Shown here piece after piece: positions 23,292-30,055 of a DNA stretch of 31,105 nucleotides (position 1 is its first letter; each line of letters starts with the position of its first letter). Source of the DNA: a virus. The translations under genes were made by a program, and so were the position numbers. The notes under the pieces are model-generated. The model was not told the DNA's origin and did no database searches. It saw only the letters and a program-made list of their open reading frames with translations. Where the stretch lies: positions 1-31,105 of the IMG/VR virus record IMGVR_UViG_3300028416_000052; one strand, given 5' to 3'.

Positions 23292-23828
23292 CTAATGTAT
23301 AAAATCACTTATGCTACTACTACAATTGATAACCTCGCATTTATCAGAATACTTCCATTTCCAAGATTTAATACGTAATTGAACTAATTCATATATTTCT
23401 TCTCTTTGTCTGCCTTCTAACCCACTTATTAGTTCTTCTAAAGCATCTTTAGGTTTCTTTGGTGTTACTACTCCATTTTCCTTATCAACAATTCTCTGCA
23501 CCTTTTCTTCTATGTTGTTTCTTTCATCATTTTTATCGTTGAAGAATGTATCGTAAGCATCTCTAAAGTAATCAAAGTTTGTGTAGTATAAATCTATTTT
23601 AGTTAATGCGTGATAAATAGAACTCCTTTCTCTTCTTACTCCTATTGTTTCAAACCAATGTTGAATGTTTCTATCATTCATATTGTTTAAATCTCTTAAC
23701 ACTTTATAGAATAGTGTACGCATTGTCATTACCTCTGTCTTTCTTGAGGTGCTTTTTAAATCTACATCAAATAAACTTTGAAATTGTTGTGCGTAAATGT
23801 CTGCTTTTTTAATATCGTACTTTGTCAT
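23292..23828 (-). CDS. DnaA domain IV-like DNA-binding protein
   Basis: The 178 residues carry an N-terminal helical domain (about 29-92) resembling the DNA-binding domain IV of DnaA: TEVMTMRTLFYKVLRDL, then IGVRRERSSIYHALTKI in place of the DnaA signature GRDHSTVxHAxxKI. There is no ATPase domain. A charged linker and a C-terminal helix follow. It could bind an origin or regulate transcription. The repeat-rich gene-free region lies directly after it, which supports a replication role. The assignment is by pattern. Confidence 0.7.
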   Translation of the reverse strand: MTKYDIKKADIYAQQFQSLFDVDLKSTSRKTEVMTMRTLFYKVLRDLNNMNDRNIQHWFETIGVRRERSSIYHALTKIDLYYTNFDYFRDAYDTFFNDKNDERNNIEEKVQRIVDKENGVVTPKKPKDALEELISGLEGRQREEIYELVQLRIKSWKWKYSDKCEVINCSSSISDFIH

Positions 23829-23846
23829 TGTTTTTAATTTTAATTG

Positions 23847-23978
23847 TTATAATAAACTTGCTTTGTAGCAATCTCTACTGCAGTATCCCCACGTTTCTAT
23901 TGGAGTACCACACTCATTGCATTGAAATTCTTTTTCTTCTAAATGATTATCTAAATCATCATCAAATACATCTTTCAT
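23847..23978 (-). CDS. Small zinc-ribbon protein (43 residues)
   Basis: The frame has an ATGA overlap with the methyltransferase stop. After an acidic N-terminus (DVFDDDLDNHLEEKE) it has CNEC (20, 23) and CSRDC (33, 37), a clear four-Cys zinc-binding pattern. Such tiny zinc proteins often bind nucleic acid or modulate a host protein. The overlap and the metal-site pattern support it well. Confidence 0.75.
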   Translation of the reverse strand: MKDVFDDDLDNHLEEKEFQCNECGTPIETWGYCSRDCYKASLL

Positions 23979-24646
23979 ATATCAAATATTGAAGTTTGTT
24001 TAGTGTCTTGTTTTTTAATAATACCTAAAGCAGTTTCTAATATTGTTTTGCCTGCTTCGTAATCCACCAAGTTTCTTGCTATTTTTCTTACATCTTGCTT
24101 TCCTTTATATTTATAAAAATCATAATCGTGATAAGAACACAAACTTTTTACAATATCTTTAGATTTTCCCCTACTTAATTGCGGGTTTTTTCTCTCATTT
24201 ATATTGTTCGGTAAATTAAAATTTGTCCAATATAAGTGTCTACCTCTTTGTTTTGCTGCTATCAATGGTTCGTAATATGGTATTACATTTTCAACACAAT
24301 ACTTACCTTCAAACCAATTATCTAAAAATATAATTTCTTGATATAATCTCATATCAGGATATTTCATCTTCCAAACCTTATTAGTTTTCATTGAATAATT
24401 GAACCTACTATGGCTCGGACAAGGTGGTGAACTCCAAATAAAATCAAACTCTTTATAATGGTCTAATAAATATTGGTGTGCATCTGCAACAATAACCTTA
24501 TCATTTGGAAATCTCTCTTGGTAAAGTTTAGCAAGTTCTTCATCCCACTCAACAGCAGTTATTTCTAAATTATCTGCAACTTCATTCCATTTATATCTAT
24601 TCCCTCCTAAACAAGCATACAGATTTAATATTTTATACTTCTTCAT
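23975..24646 (-). CDS. Cytosine-C5 DNA methyltransferase (small)
   Basis: This 223-residue enzyme of the C5 type shows motif I as LYACLGGNRYKW (9-20), the catalytic PC motif as SSPPCPSHS (Cys76) and motif IV ENV (119-121). It is shorter than typical C5 enzymes because the target recognition region is reduced. A Gln-Arg-Gly-Arg element (QRGRHLYW, about 133-140) follows. It probably methylates cytosine in a short site to block host restriction. It meets its neighbours by TAATG and ATGA overlaps, and no cognate nuclease is present. Confidence 0.88.
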   Translation of the reverse strand: MKKYKILNLYACLGGNRYKWNEVADNLEITAVEWDEELAKLYQERFPNDKVIVADAHQYLLDHYKEFDFIWSSPPCPSHSRFNYSMKTNKVWKMKYPDMRLYQEIIFLDNWFEGKYCVENVIPYYEPLIAAKQRGRHLYWTNFNLPNNINERKNPQLSRGKSKDIVKSLCSYHDYDFYKYKGKQDVRKIARNLVDYEAGKTILETALGIIKKQDTKQTSIFDI

Positions 24647-25029
24647 TATTCTATTTCTTTTGCTCCGTTATCTATTAATACTTTATCACTTGCTTTAGTT
24701 ATTGCTTCTTTATCCATTGAATAAGCAACTGCCACTTCTTGCATTTTACTAAAGTCATTAAACCTAAACATCTTTAATAAGAATGATATAAACTCTAAAC
24801 TATTTGCAACTAACTTATCTCCTAACTCCTTTTCATCTACTTTCTCAATCTCTGAAAAGTACGTCTGTTCAATAGCTATTAAATCTTCTATAACTCTGTT
24901 AATGTTCTTTCTTACTCGTTGTCTGAATAAACCACTTTGTGCAGCTTCTTCTAAAAAGTGTAGGTTAATAAACGATGTTATAATTGCTCCACTTATTTGT
25001 TCTAATTGTTGTTCTGTAAATTGTCTCAT
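24646..25029 (-). CDS. Hypothetical helical protein
   Basis: The 127 residues look all-helical: QLEQISGAIITSFINLHFLEE, RVRKNINRVIEDLIAIEQ, then LVANSLEFISFLLKMFRF. No motif or membrane anchor is recognised. It precedes the C5 methyltransferase and shares one base with it at a TAATG junction. Probable early-region accessory protein. Confidence 0.65.
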   Translation of the reverse strand: MRQFTEQQLEQISGAIITSFINLHFLEEAAQSGLFRQRVRKNINRVIEDLIAIEQTYFSEIEKVDEKELGDKLVANSLEFISFLLKMFRFNDFSKMQEVAVAYSMDKEAITKASDKVLIDNGAKEIE

Positions 25030-25030
25030 C

Positions 25031-25354
25031 TTATAAAATGTTTAAGTGTTGGTTTGTTTCTAACATATATATTTCTGCTTCGTAATATTGTTTGGTTAAT
25101 TCTATTTGATAATCTAATAAGTTGTTTAAATGCTCGTAGATGAATTTTAAGTCACTTTCATTTAAATCATATTGTTTACCATCAACCTCTACATTTGCTT
25201 TCAATACATCGTCTTGTAATGATAAATCAATTAAGTAATCTCTGTTCTTTAAATACAAACACACTTGATTTGGTATTTGGTATTGTAAATTCGTTTCATC
25301 TGAAATAAATTCAGGTTGAATTGTTCTGATAATGTTTTTTAAACTTGTTCGCAT
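25031..25354 (-). CDS. Hypothetical early protein
   Basis: The 107-residue protein has strands near the middle (VCLYLKNRDYLIDLSL, VLKANVEVDGKQYDL) and a C-terminal helix (FIYEHLNNLLDYQIELTK). It resembles no family I know. Its start lies inside the end of the preceding small gene (16-base overlap). Confidence 0.6.
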   Translation of the reverse strand: MRTSLKNIIRTIQPEFISDETNLQYQIPNQVCLYLKNRDYLIDLSLQDDVLKANVEVDGKQYDLNESDLKFIYEHLNNLLDYQIELTKQYYEAEIYMLETNQHLNIL

Positions 25355-25479
25355 AATTCTGTTTTTTTTAATTCTAATTCTAAATCGTTTTCTAATAATT
25401 GTATTTCTTTTACTAAATAAGTGTTGTGAGGATACGTTACCTCGATTAATTGTTTAATGTGTTTTAATCGTTCTACCAT
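25339..25479 (-). CDS. Small helical protein (46 residues)
   Basis: The frame overlaps its neighbours by 7 and 16 bases. The product (MVERLKHIKQLIEV, then YLVKEIQLLENDLELELKK) looks like a short coiled coil. It belongs to the run of tiny early genes. The function is unknown. Confidence 0.6.
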   Translation of the reverse strand: MVERLKHIKQLIEVTYPHNTYLVKEIQLLENDLELELKKTELCEQV

Positions 25480-25592
25480 AATAAAATTGCTCTTAATGTT
25501 ATTGTTACAAATATAAGTGTTATAAAGATAACTACCATAACCATTAGTAAAGAAAATGTGTACTCTACTAATTTTTTTAAATACCTTCTCAT
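25473..25592 (-). CDS. Single-span membrane peptide (39 residues)
   Basis: An ATGA overlap joins it to the upstream small gene. The product has a basic N-terminus (MRRYLKKLVEY) and one long hydrophobic segment (about 12-38, including LLMVMVVIFITLIFVTITL), so it should insert in the inner membrane. It may act on a host membrane process. A TATATTTG text within it is probably just coding sequence. Confidence 0.65.
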   Translation of the reverse strand: MRRYLKKLVEYTFSLLMVMVVIFITLIFVTITLRAILLW

Positions 25593-25717
25593 AATACTTT
25601 TATTTTACCATTCTTAAAATGCATACAAATAACACCTGTTGGTAATGTAATTACTTTACAGGGTAATATACTTGACTGCTCTAATTGTTTCTTAATGTGT
25701 TTGATTATTGTTCTCAT
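25589..25717 (-). CDS. Small protein (42 residues)
   Basis: The frame starts 16 bases past a hairpin and ends in an ATGA overlap. The product has a basic helix (RTIIKHIKKQLEQS) and a strand-rich second half (CKVITLPTGVICMHFKNGKIKVL). Its hydrophobic pattern looks like a real fold. The function is unknown. Confidence 0.6.
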   Translation of the reverse strand: MRTIIKHIKKQLEQSSILPCKVITLPTGVICMHFKNGKIKVL

Positions 25718-25732
25718 ATTTTTGTTTTAGTT

Positions 25733-25752
25733 GGGAGGCTTTTACACCTCCC
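25733..25752. other. Strong hairpin in a gene junction
   Basis: GGGAGG and CCTCCC form a perfect 6-bp GC stem around an 8-base loop. The T-rich tail needed for termination lies on the plus-strand side (TTATTATTTT), whereas the minus-strand transcript continues with AACTAAAAC. It may be an RNA processing or stability element, or a terminator against antisense transcription. Confidence 0.5.
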
Positions 25753-25769
25753 TTATTATTTTAATATAA

Positions 25770-25982
25770 TTACTTTATTGCTATTGTATAATCTGCTAAT
25801 ATAGACCTATTTGAGTTTAACTTATAATTATTATCTACGATTATTTTTTTGATTACATACTCAATTGATTCGTCTATGTTTTCGTTAGCAGCTAAATAAT
25901 TTTGTCCTCTGTTTATTTCCTCTTGTAATTTAAAGTTTTCTTCGATTAATCTTCTGTGTTGTGCTTGTGTTAAAGTTTTCAT
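25770..25982 (-). CDS. Hypothetical protein, first gene after a promoter
   Basis: The 70 residues are largely helical (AQHRRLIEENFKLQEEINRG, then DESIEYVIKKIIVD). No family is recognised. A perfect promoter lies 40 bases upstream and a terminator is just beyond that, so this gene leads the transcription unit that runs to the methyltransferase and DnaA-like genes. Confidence 0.65.
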   Translation of the reverse strand: MKTLTQAQHRRLIEENFKLQEEINRGQNYLAANENIDESIEYVIKKIIVDNNYKLNSNRSILADYTIAIK

Positions 25983-26021
25983 AATTTGTTATTTTTAAAT
26001 GTTTTGTTTTTAAATTCTATA

Positions 26022-26052
26022 CAAATATAAACAGAAAAATAATACTGACAAA
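26022..26052 (-). promoter_or_regulatory. Bacteroidetes promoter (TTTG-N19-TATATTTG)
   Basis: On the minus strand TTTG (26052-26049) and TATATTTG (26029-26022) are exactly 19 bases apart, matching the Bacteroidetes consensus. It follows a terminator and leads into the second early operon. Confidence 0.85.
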
Positions 26053-26081
26053 ACTTTTTAACAAATTTTAACATTTTAAAT

Positions 26082-26106
26082 AAAAAAAGCAAGTTTTATA
26101 ACTCGC
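26082..26106 (-). terminator. Terminator of the first early operon
   Basis: On the minus strand GCGAGTT pairs with AACTTGC (7 bp, one G-U) around ATAA, followed by seven Ts. The TAA stop codon of the DUF3310 gene lies inside the hairpin, so a ribosome finishing that gene would cover the stem. Confidence 0.8.
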
Positions 26107-26326
26107 TTTCTTCTAAATACTTTCTTTGCATCTGCTCTTCGTATTCTATTTCTCGTTGAAGATAGTCTAATGCTTTACGCAATTCCCTTAACTTCTCATC
26201 CTTTTTACCTAACCTTGCACAATACTTAACCACATTGCCAATATTAAAGTTTAAATCATAGTCTTTAATAAAATCGATAACATCGTATTGTTTGCCACAT
26301 TCATAATGTAATTGTGTGCTTCTCAT
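26096..26326 (-). CDS. DUF3310 family protein
   Basis: The 76 residues match the small phage DUF3310 family, with THxxY-like QLHYECGKQYDVIDFIKD, then FNIGNVVKYCARLGKKD and LRKALDYLQREIE. Members are common in phage replication regions and have been described as nucleotide kinase-like, but their role is not settled. It is the last gene of the first early operon; its stop lies in the terminator stem. Confidence 0.85.
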   Translation of the reverse strand: MRSTQLHYECGKQYDVIDFIKDYDLNFNIGNVVKYCARLGKKDEKLRELRKALDYLQREIEYEEQMQRKYLEESEL

Positions 26327-26328
26327 AA

Positions 26329-26484
26329 TTAATTGTATATTAAAGTTATTGTTATTTTTATGATACCTATAAATAATTCTGTATCGTGTTCTTCAACCTC
26401 TTCTTCTATAAAAGAGTTATGTTGTATTCCTAAAGCTAAACCTTTAAACAATCCTAATCTTATTTCCCAAGCCCTTAAACTCAT
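26329..26484 (-). CDS. Small early protein (51 residues)
   Basis: I chose the internal ATG (MSLRAWEIRLGLFKGLALG). It has an ATGA overlap with the preceding gene, and the WEIRxGxFKG opening resembles a small family in flavobacterial phages. A longer frame of 100 residues exists, but its first 49 residues only retrace neighbouring genes in another frame. The second half is acidic and then hydrophobic (LFIGIIKITITLIY). The function is unknown. Confidence 0.7.
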   Translation of the reverse strand: MSLRAWEIRLGLFKGLALGIQHNSFIEEEVEEHDTELFIGIIKITITLIYN

Positions 26485-26546
26485 AATTTTCTTACTTTTA
26501 AAATTAATATAATTACTAATACTATAACTATTATTATTCCTTTCAT
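26481..26546 (-). CDS. Tiny membrane peptide (21 residues)
   Basis: The frame is bounded by ATGA overlaps at both ends, exactly bridging two genes. The product (MKGIIIVIVLVIILILKV...) is a single hydrophobic helix with a basic C-terminus. The perfect double overlap makes chance unlikely despite the size. Confidence 0.6.
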   Translation of the reverse strand: MKGIIIVIVLVIILILKVRKL

Positions 26547-26785
26547 TTCTTTTTTTTATCGTGTTCGTATATTTTACTGTACAAATCCCAAATAGCTTGG
26601 AAGCTATCTTCTCTTTTAAATGTTTGACCATTCATATAGTATTTACCCTTATGCCCTAATTGATACCATATTTTAAACTCATTACCAATTGGAACAGGAT
26701 AAATGACAAAACCTTTTTTAAAACAATACTGTTGTGCTTCTTGGTTTACGTTCTTTATTATTATTGGTTTCTTTAACTTTGGCAT
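26543..26785 (-). CDS. Hypothetical early protein
   Basis: The 80 residues are basic with aromatic residues (FVIYPVPIGNEFKIWYQLG, KGKYYMNGQTFKREDSFQA) and end in KKKK. The pattern suggests a small nucleic-acid-binding or adaptor fold, but no family is recognised. It starts at a TAATG junction with the upstream gene. Confidence 0.65.
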   Translation of the reverse strand: MPKLKKPIIIKNVNQEAQQYCFKKGFVIYPVPIGNEFKIWYQLGHKGKYYMNGQTFKREDSFQAIWDLYSKIYEHDKKKK

Positions 26786-26979
26786 TAATGTCTCATTTCT
26801 AAATACAAATCAATTAATTCTAAAGCCTTTTCAACACCCTTTGCTTCACAATATCTTTTTCTATCTAAAACATATAACCAATGTTCTATAATCTCTTCTT
26901 TATTCTTATTCTTAAAGAAGGCATCAACACAACTCTTGTAAGCTACATTCTCTAATAAATGACAATCTTTATCAATCAT
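26785..26979 (-). CDS. Hypothetical early protein
   Basis: The 64 residues have a helical pattern with three Cys (KDCHLLEN, KSCVDAFF, RYCEAKG) and an acidic helix at the C-terminus (KALELIDLYLEM). It directly follows the exonuclease gene. The function is unknown. Confidence 0.6.
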   Translation of the reverse strand: MIDKDCHLLENVAYKSCVDAFFKNKNKEEIIEHWLYVLDRKRYCEAKGVEKALELIDLYLEMRH

Positions 26980-26990
26980 AATTAATTATT

Positions 26991-27755
26991 TTATAACACA
27001 CCTCTATAAACAAAATTCTCTAAATCTTCTGTATTTAAGTAGTCTTCATAAGACTCAACCGCTAAATCTAATTTATACTTACCACTATCAATAAACTTTT
27101 GAGAACACTTATAAATACCAACGTCTAACGTATTCTTATCTACAACAATAAATTCAAAATCAAAAGCATTAAATAATTCTAAATATAATGCAGCTTGTAA
27201 ATCATAGCTAAAGAAATTTGCAGAACGTTCAAAACCTTTTAAATCTGATGTTGTTTTTAAATCCATTACAACACCACCTTTTAATATATCTGCTTTGCCT
27301 CTAAATGGTAAATCATTATAATAACCTATTTCGGGTATCTCAAATTTAGCACCCTCTAACATCTCTGCTACATCTGTAACACTTCTTACTCTTTCTGCTA
27401 TCTTCTTTGCTTTATAGTATTCAGAATTTGTAAAGACATTATGATAACCAACCTCTTTTATTGCTTGCTTGTATTCTTTACTTGCCTTTGTACCCTCTGT
27501 AAACGTTAAGTACTCAACTTTGTTTGGCTCTAATACCATTAAGTGTATTAACTGTCCATCTCTTAATGCTTGTACGTTTTGCTGCTTTTCTGTTAAAGAC
27601 TTATAGTATGCGTATGGACTATCTAACAACTTCTTGCAAGAAGAAGATGATAATGCGTTTTTACCTAAATAACCATAGTAAAACTCATCGTTGTACATTT
27701 GGCTTAATATATCCTCTTTGTGATATACATCTCCGTTTAATAATTTAATCTCCAT
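26991..27755 (-). CDS. Exonuclease VIII/RecE-type PD-(D/E)XK nuclease
   Basis: This 254-residue protein resembles the nuclease domain of RecE and related phage exonucleases. It shows the His in GQLIHLMVLEP (His71), RGKADIL (Asp156), the core VMDLKTTSD (Asp165, Lys167) and the closing YDLQAALYL, the QxxxY-type motif. Such enzymes resect double-strand ends to 3-prime tails for the annealing protein; here the ERF protein is encoded 2.3 kb upstream. Together they form a two-component recombination system. All key residues are present. Confidence 0.85.
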   Translation of the reverse strand: MEIKLLNGDVYHKEDILSQMYNDEFYYGYLGKNALSSSSCKKLLDSPYAYYKSLTEKQQNVQALRDGQLIHLMVLEPNKVEYLTFTEGTKASKEYKQAIKEVGYHNVFTNSEYYKAKKIAERVRSVTDVAEMLEGAKFEIPEIGYYNDLPFRGKADILKGGVVMDLKTTSDLKGFERSANFFSYDLQAALYLELFNAFDFEFIVVDKNTLDVGIYKCSQKFIDSGKYKLDLAVESYEDYLNTEDLENFVYRGVL

Positions 27756-28148
27756 TTATTTAATTTTTATTGCTTGTTTTATATCTAATTCTGCTACCTC
27801 TTTTTTAACCCACATTCTTTTTTGAAATTCTGTTGATGCGGGTAAAGATTTCATAAACCATTTTGGTTTTACTTTGTAGAGGTTAAACACATAAACTCCA
27901 TTTGGTGTGCTATTAATGTAAATCGGAATATCTAAATGCTTTTCAGATTCTTTTATTAATGCATCGTATTTACTTTTTTCTAATATTAAAGTATCATAGT
28001 GTTTACGTCTGCATTTCAACTCTATTCTACTTCTTGTTTCTATATCGTAACAATCCCATCTTGATATCGGGTTTTTACTATTAACTAATGTTTTAAAATA
28101 ATTATTACTTAACCATTCAAACAAATCACTTTCTTTCCATTTTATCAT
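27756..28148 (-). CDS. Small PD-(D/E)XK-like endonuclease
   Basis: The 130 residues show SRWDCYDIETRSRIELKCR, where Asp32 or Asp35 and Glu43-Leu-Lys45 make the usual D...ExK catalytic set, followed by helix LEKSKYDALIKES and a strand PIYINSTPNGVYVFNL. This resembles small resolvase- or VRR-NUC-like enzymes. It lies between the ATPase and the exonuclease in the replication operon, ending one base before the latter starts. Holliday junction or branch cutting is possible but not shown. Confidence 0.7.
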   Translation of the reverse strand: MIKWKESDLFEWLSNNYFKTLVNSKNPISRWDCYDIETRSRIELKCRRKHYDTLILEKSKYDALIKESEKHLDIPIYINSTPNGVYVFNLYKVKPKWFMKSLPASTEFQKRMWVKKEVAELDIKQAIKIK

Positions 28149-28173
28149 ATTACTAATGTAAGTAATTTTTTAG

Positions 28174-29046
28174 TTAAAAGTCATAATCGTTATTAACAAA
28201 TTTAGGTAAACCATTCTCTTCAAATCCAAAACTAAATGTTTCAAAGTTTCTGTTTCTGCCTCTTCTACATTCAACAGTTACCCACCCTTGATTAACGGTG
28301 TTTTTTTCTAACATTATTTGAGTTTCGCATTTCTTTTCTAATGCACTACCAAGCACACCCGTTGGCTTTGTACTTCCATAATTGGAATGTATTATCGTTG
28401 TTATATGACACTCTAATTCTCCCGACCATCTCATCAATAACTCTTGTACTTCTGTTGCTTGTTCCATTGAATTTACATCACTGCATAAATCAGCAATACC
28501 ATCAATAACAACTAAACCTATTTTAGCATCAGCAAATTTAGTGTAAAGTATATACTCTATAAAGTTACGTCTTTGTTTGTAGTCCATTGTACGTAAAGCA
28601 AAAAAGTGATAATCTTCATCTTGCATATATCCATTCATTACTAATGGTCTCCTTGCAACTTTACTTGCGTGGAATTTACCTTGTTCTGTATCAAAATGAA
28701 TTATCTTTTTACCTTGTCTATGCCCTTTTATCTTACCACTGTATTCGTTTTTACCACCTTGATAAGCAGAAACTAATAAAGACATAAAAAAGGATTTGCC
28801 AACTTTTGGATAAGCGTGTACAAAACTAAAGTTTCCATAAGTGCCAATTGGTATTGGATAAGTTCTTTGTGTGCCATCTGTATCCACATCTACATAAGTA
28901 CCACAACTAATTGCAACAGGAGGATAATCTACGTGTTCAGCAACATCTAATTCTGCTTCTTCCATTAATTCCTCCATCTCTTTTTGAATTAACATTCTTT
29001 GTATCTCATCTGCTCCTTCATCTTTGTAATTTTTTTTGTTCTTCAT
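28174..29046 (-). CDS. RecA-fold ATPase (RepA/AAA_25-like helicase or loader)
   Basis: The 290-residue protein has a RecA-like ATPase core: Walker A HAYPKVGKSFF (Lys84, Ser85), the strand IIHFDTEQG (115-123), Walker B IGLVVIDG (Asp182) and the sensor strand HITTIIHSN (214-222). This is the pattern of RepA/KaiC-like hexameric helicases and AAA_25 ATPases in phage replication operons. It may unwind or load at the origin. The first 28 bases overlap the GIY-YIG-like gene; an internal Met18 is an alternative start. Confidence 0.85.
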   Translation of the reverse strand: MKNKKNYKDEGADEIQRMLIQKEMEELMEEAELDVAEHVDYPPVAISCGTYVDVDTDGTQRTYPIPIGTYGNFSFVHAYPKVGKSFFMSLLVSAYQGGKNEYSGKIKGHRQGKKIIHFDTEQGKFHASKVARRPLVMNGYMQDEDYHFFALRTMDYKQRRNFIEYILYTKFADAKIGLVVIDGIADLCSDVNSMEQATEVQELLMRWSGELECHITTIIHSNYGSTKPTGVLGSALEKKCETQIMLEKNTVNQGWVTVECRRGRNRNFETFSFGFEENGLPKFVNNDYDF

Positions 29047-29449
29047 CTCTGTACTTTTTAATTTTTGTTTTATAAAATTTTCCTAAAATATTATCGTTGA
29101 TATACTTATCACTTTCTAATACACTTTCTTTAAATTGTAATAAAGTTTCATAATAAGTCATCATTGTTTTGTTGAAGCAAATATATACAATTTCTCGATA
29201 ACAATTATTAATTTCCCAATTTTTTGTTTCTGAATTGCTACCCGTATATTGTTTCCAATTACTTTCAACATAAGTAACCCGCTTTCTTTTATAACCTTTT
29301 AAAGGAGGTTTAGTGCGTTTATTAAGTAGTATCTTCTTGCCAATGTAATATTTATCTTCTTTTCTATTGTATATCTTATACACAAACCCAACTGCATCTG
29401 TTGGTAAATCTTTTCTTTCTTTTATTTTTTGACCTTTATAATACCACAT
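29018..29449 (-). CDS. GIY-YIG-like endonuclease (Seg-type)
   Basis: The 143 residues begin GFVYKIYNRKEDKYYIGKK, a form of the GIY-YIG nuclease N-terminus, then WKQYTGSN and a C-terminal ETLLQFKESVLE/YINDNILGKF segment. This is the layout of phage-borne GIY-YIG proteins related to Seg homing enzymes. The catalytic role is less certain because the motif is degenerate (VYKI, YYIG). A terminator lies just before the start, and the stop falls inside the ATPase gene. Confidence 0.75.
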   Translation of the reverse strand: MWYYKGQKIKERKDLPTDAVGFVYKIYNRKEDKYYIGKKILLNKRTKPPLKGYKRKRVTYVESNWKQYTGSNSETKNWEINNCYREIVYICFNKTMMTYYETLLQFKESVLESDKYINDNILGKFYKTKIKKYRDEEQKKLQR

Positions 29450-29459
29450 ACATTATAGT

Positions 29460-29492
29460 TAAAAAGAGGATGCTAATAATTAACACCCTCTT
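29460..29492 (-). terminator. Terminator after the SSB-like gene
   Basis: On the minus strand AAGAGGGTG pairs with CATCCTCTT (9 bp with one G-U) around an 11-base loop, followed by TTTAA. Readthrough into the replication genes is likely, because no clear promoter is seen between it and the next start. Confidence 0.7.
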
Positions 29493-29508
29493 CAATATTA
29501 AACTCTAA

Positions 29509-29886
29509 TTAAAAAGGCAAATCATCTTCAACAACTACTGATTGTTGAGGTGTAGCAGCTTGCTTTTCATTCTTTAAAACAAAACCTTGTAAATCATCTG
29601 ATGCATAGTACACTCTACCATTTGCAACATACTTTTTAGGTTCTTTGTTTTCTCTTTGCTCTTTTGATTGAGGTAAAGTAAATGATACGTTTTTACCGTA
29701 TCTGCCCTCTTCAAAAATAGAAAATTGTAATTTTAGCTTTTTGATTTCGTTACCATTCTCATCTTTCTTTGGTACTAACTTCTTGTTTGCATCGTATGTT
29801 AATACGTTTTCAAAGTATTGATTTAATGCTTTAATTTCATCTAATCTAAATTCTACTTCTCCTAATAAATAACTTGTTTTACTCAT
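29509..29886 (-). CDS. Single-stranded DNA-binding protein candidate
   Basis: The 125 residues look beta-rich in the middle (KLKLQFSIFEEG, GKNVSFTLP, NGRVYYASDDLQGFVL). They end with a flexible Ala/Thr/Pro/Gln stretch and the acidic tip VEDDLPF. That tip closely matches the C-terminal DDxPF tail by which bacterial SSBs recruit repair proteins. It is next to the ERF annealing protein, which fits. The body is not a plain OB fold by eye, so it may be a distant or convergent SSB. Confidence 0.75.
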   Translation of the reverse strand: MSKTSYLLGEVEFRLDEIKALNQYFENVLTYDANKKLVPKKDENGNEIKKLKLQFSIFEEGRYGKNVSFTLPQSKEQRENKEPKKYVANGRVYYASDDLQGFVLKNEKQAATPQQSVVVEDDLPF

Positions 29887-29906
29887 AATTTCTAATTTAA
29901 TTTAAT

Positions 29907-30053
29907 TTATATTCCTACGTTAATTTTACTATCTATAACCTCTATAATGTGTCTAAAGGTACTTCTTTCTTGTTCACCTGTCATATCAACACCGTTGATA
30001 AACAATCTGTAATGGTCTTTCTTTTCTGTTGGTCTTAATTCGATACTATTCAT
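29907..30053 (-). CDS. Small protein between ERF and SSB genes (48 residues)
   Basis: The frame fills the 169-base gap between two recombination genes, starting 3 bases past the ERF stop. The product (MNSIELRPTEKKDHYRLFINGVD followed by a helix with STFRHIIEVIDSKI) looks like a small alpha/beta fold. No family is recognised; the composition and fit support translation. Confidence 0.65.
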   Translation of the reverse strand: MNSIELRPTEKKDHYRLFINGVDMTGEQERSTFRHIIEVIDSKINVGI

Positions 30054-30055
30054 AT

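Noticed and set aside
21697-24646. The two methyltransferases as part of a restriction-modification or BREX-like defence system
   Set aside because: No restriction nuclease or defence gene lies beside them; they look like solitary phage anti-restriction enzymes.
25508-25515. TATATTTG promoter element on the minus strand
   Set aside because: It falls in the hydrophobic codons of a small membrane peptide and lacks a -33 partner at the right distance.
26485-26631. Longer start of the 51-residue early gene
   Set aside because: The added 49 residues only retrace the ends of two neighbouring frames; the internal ATG has an ATGA overlap.
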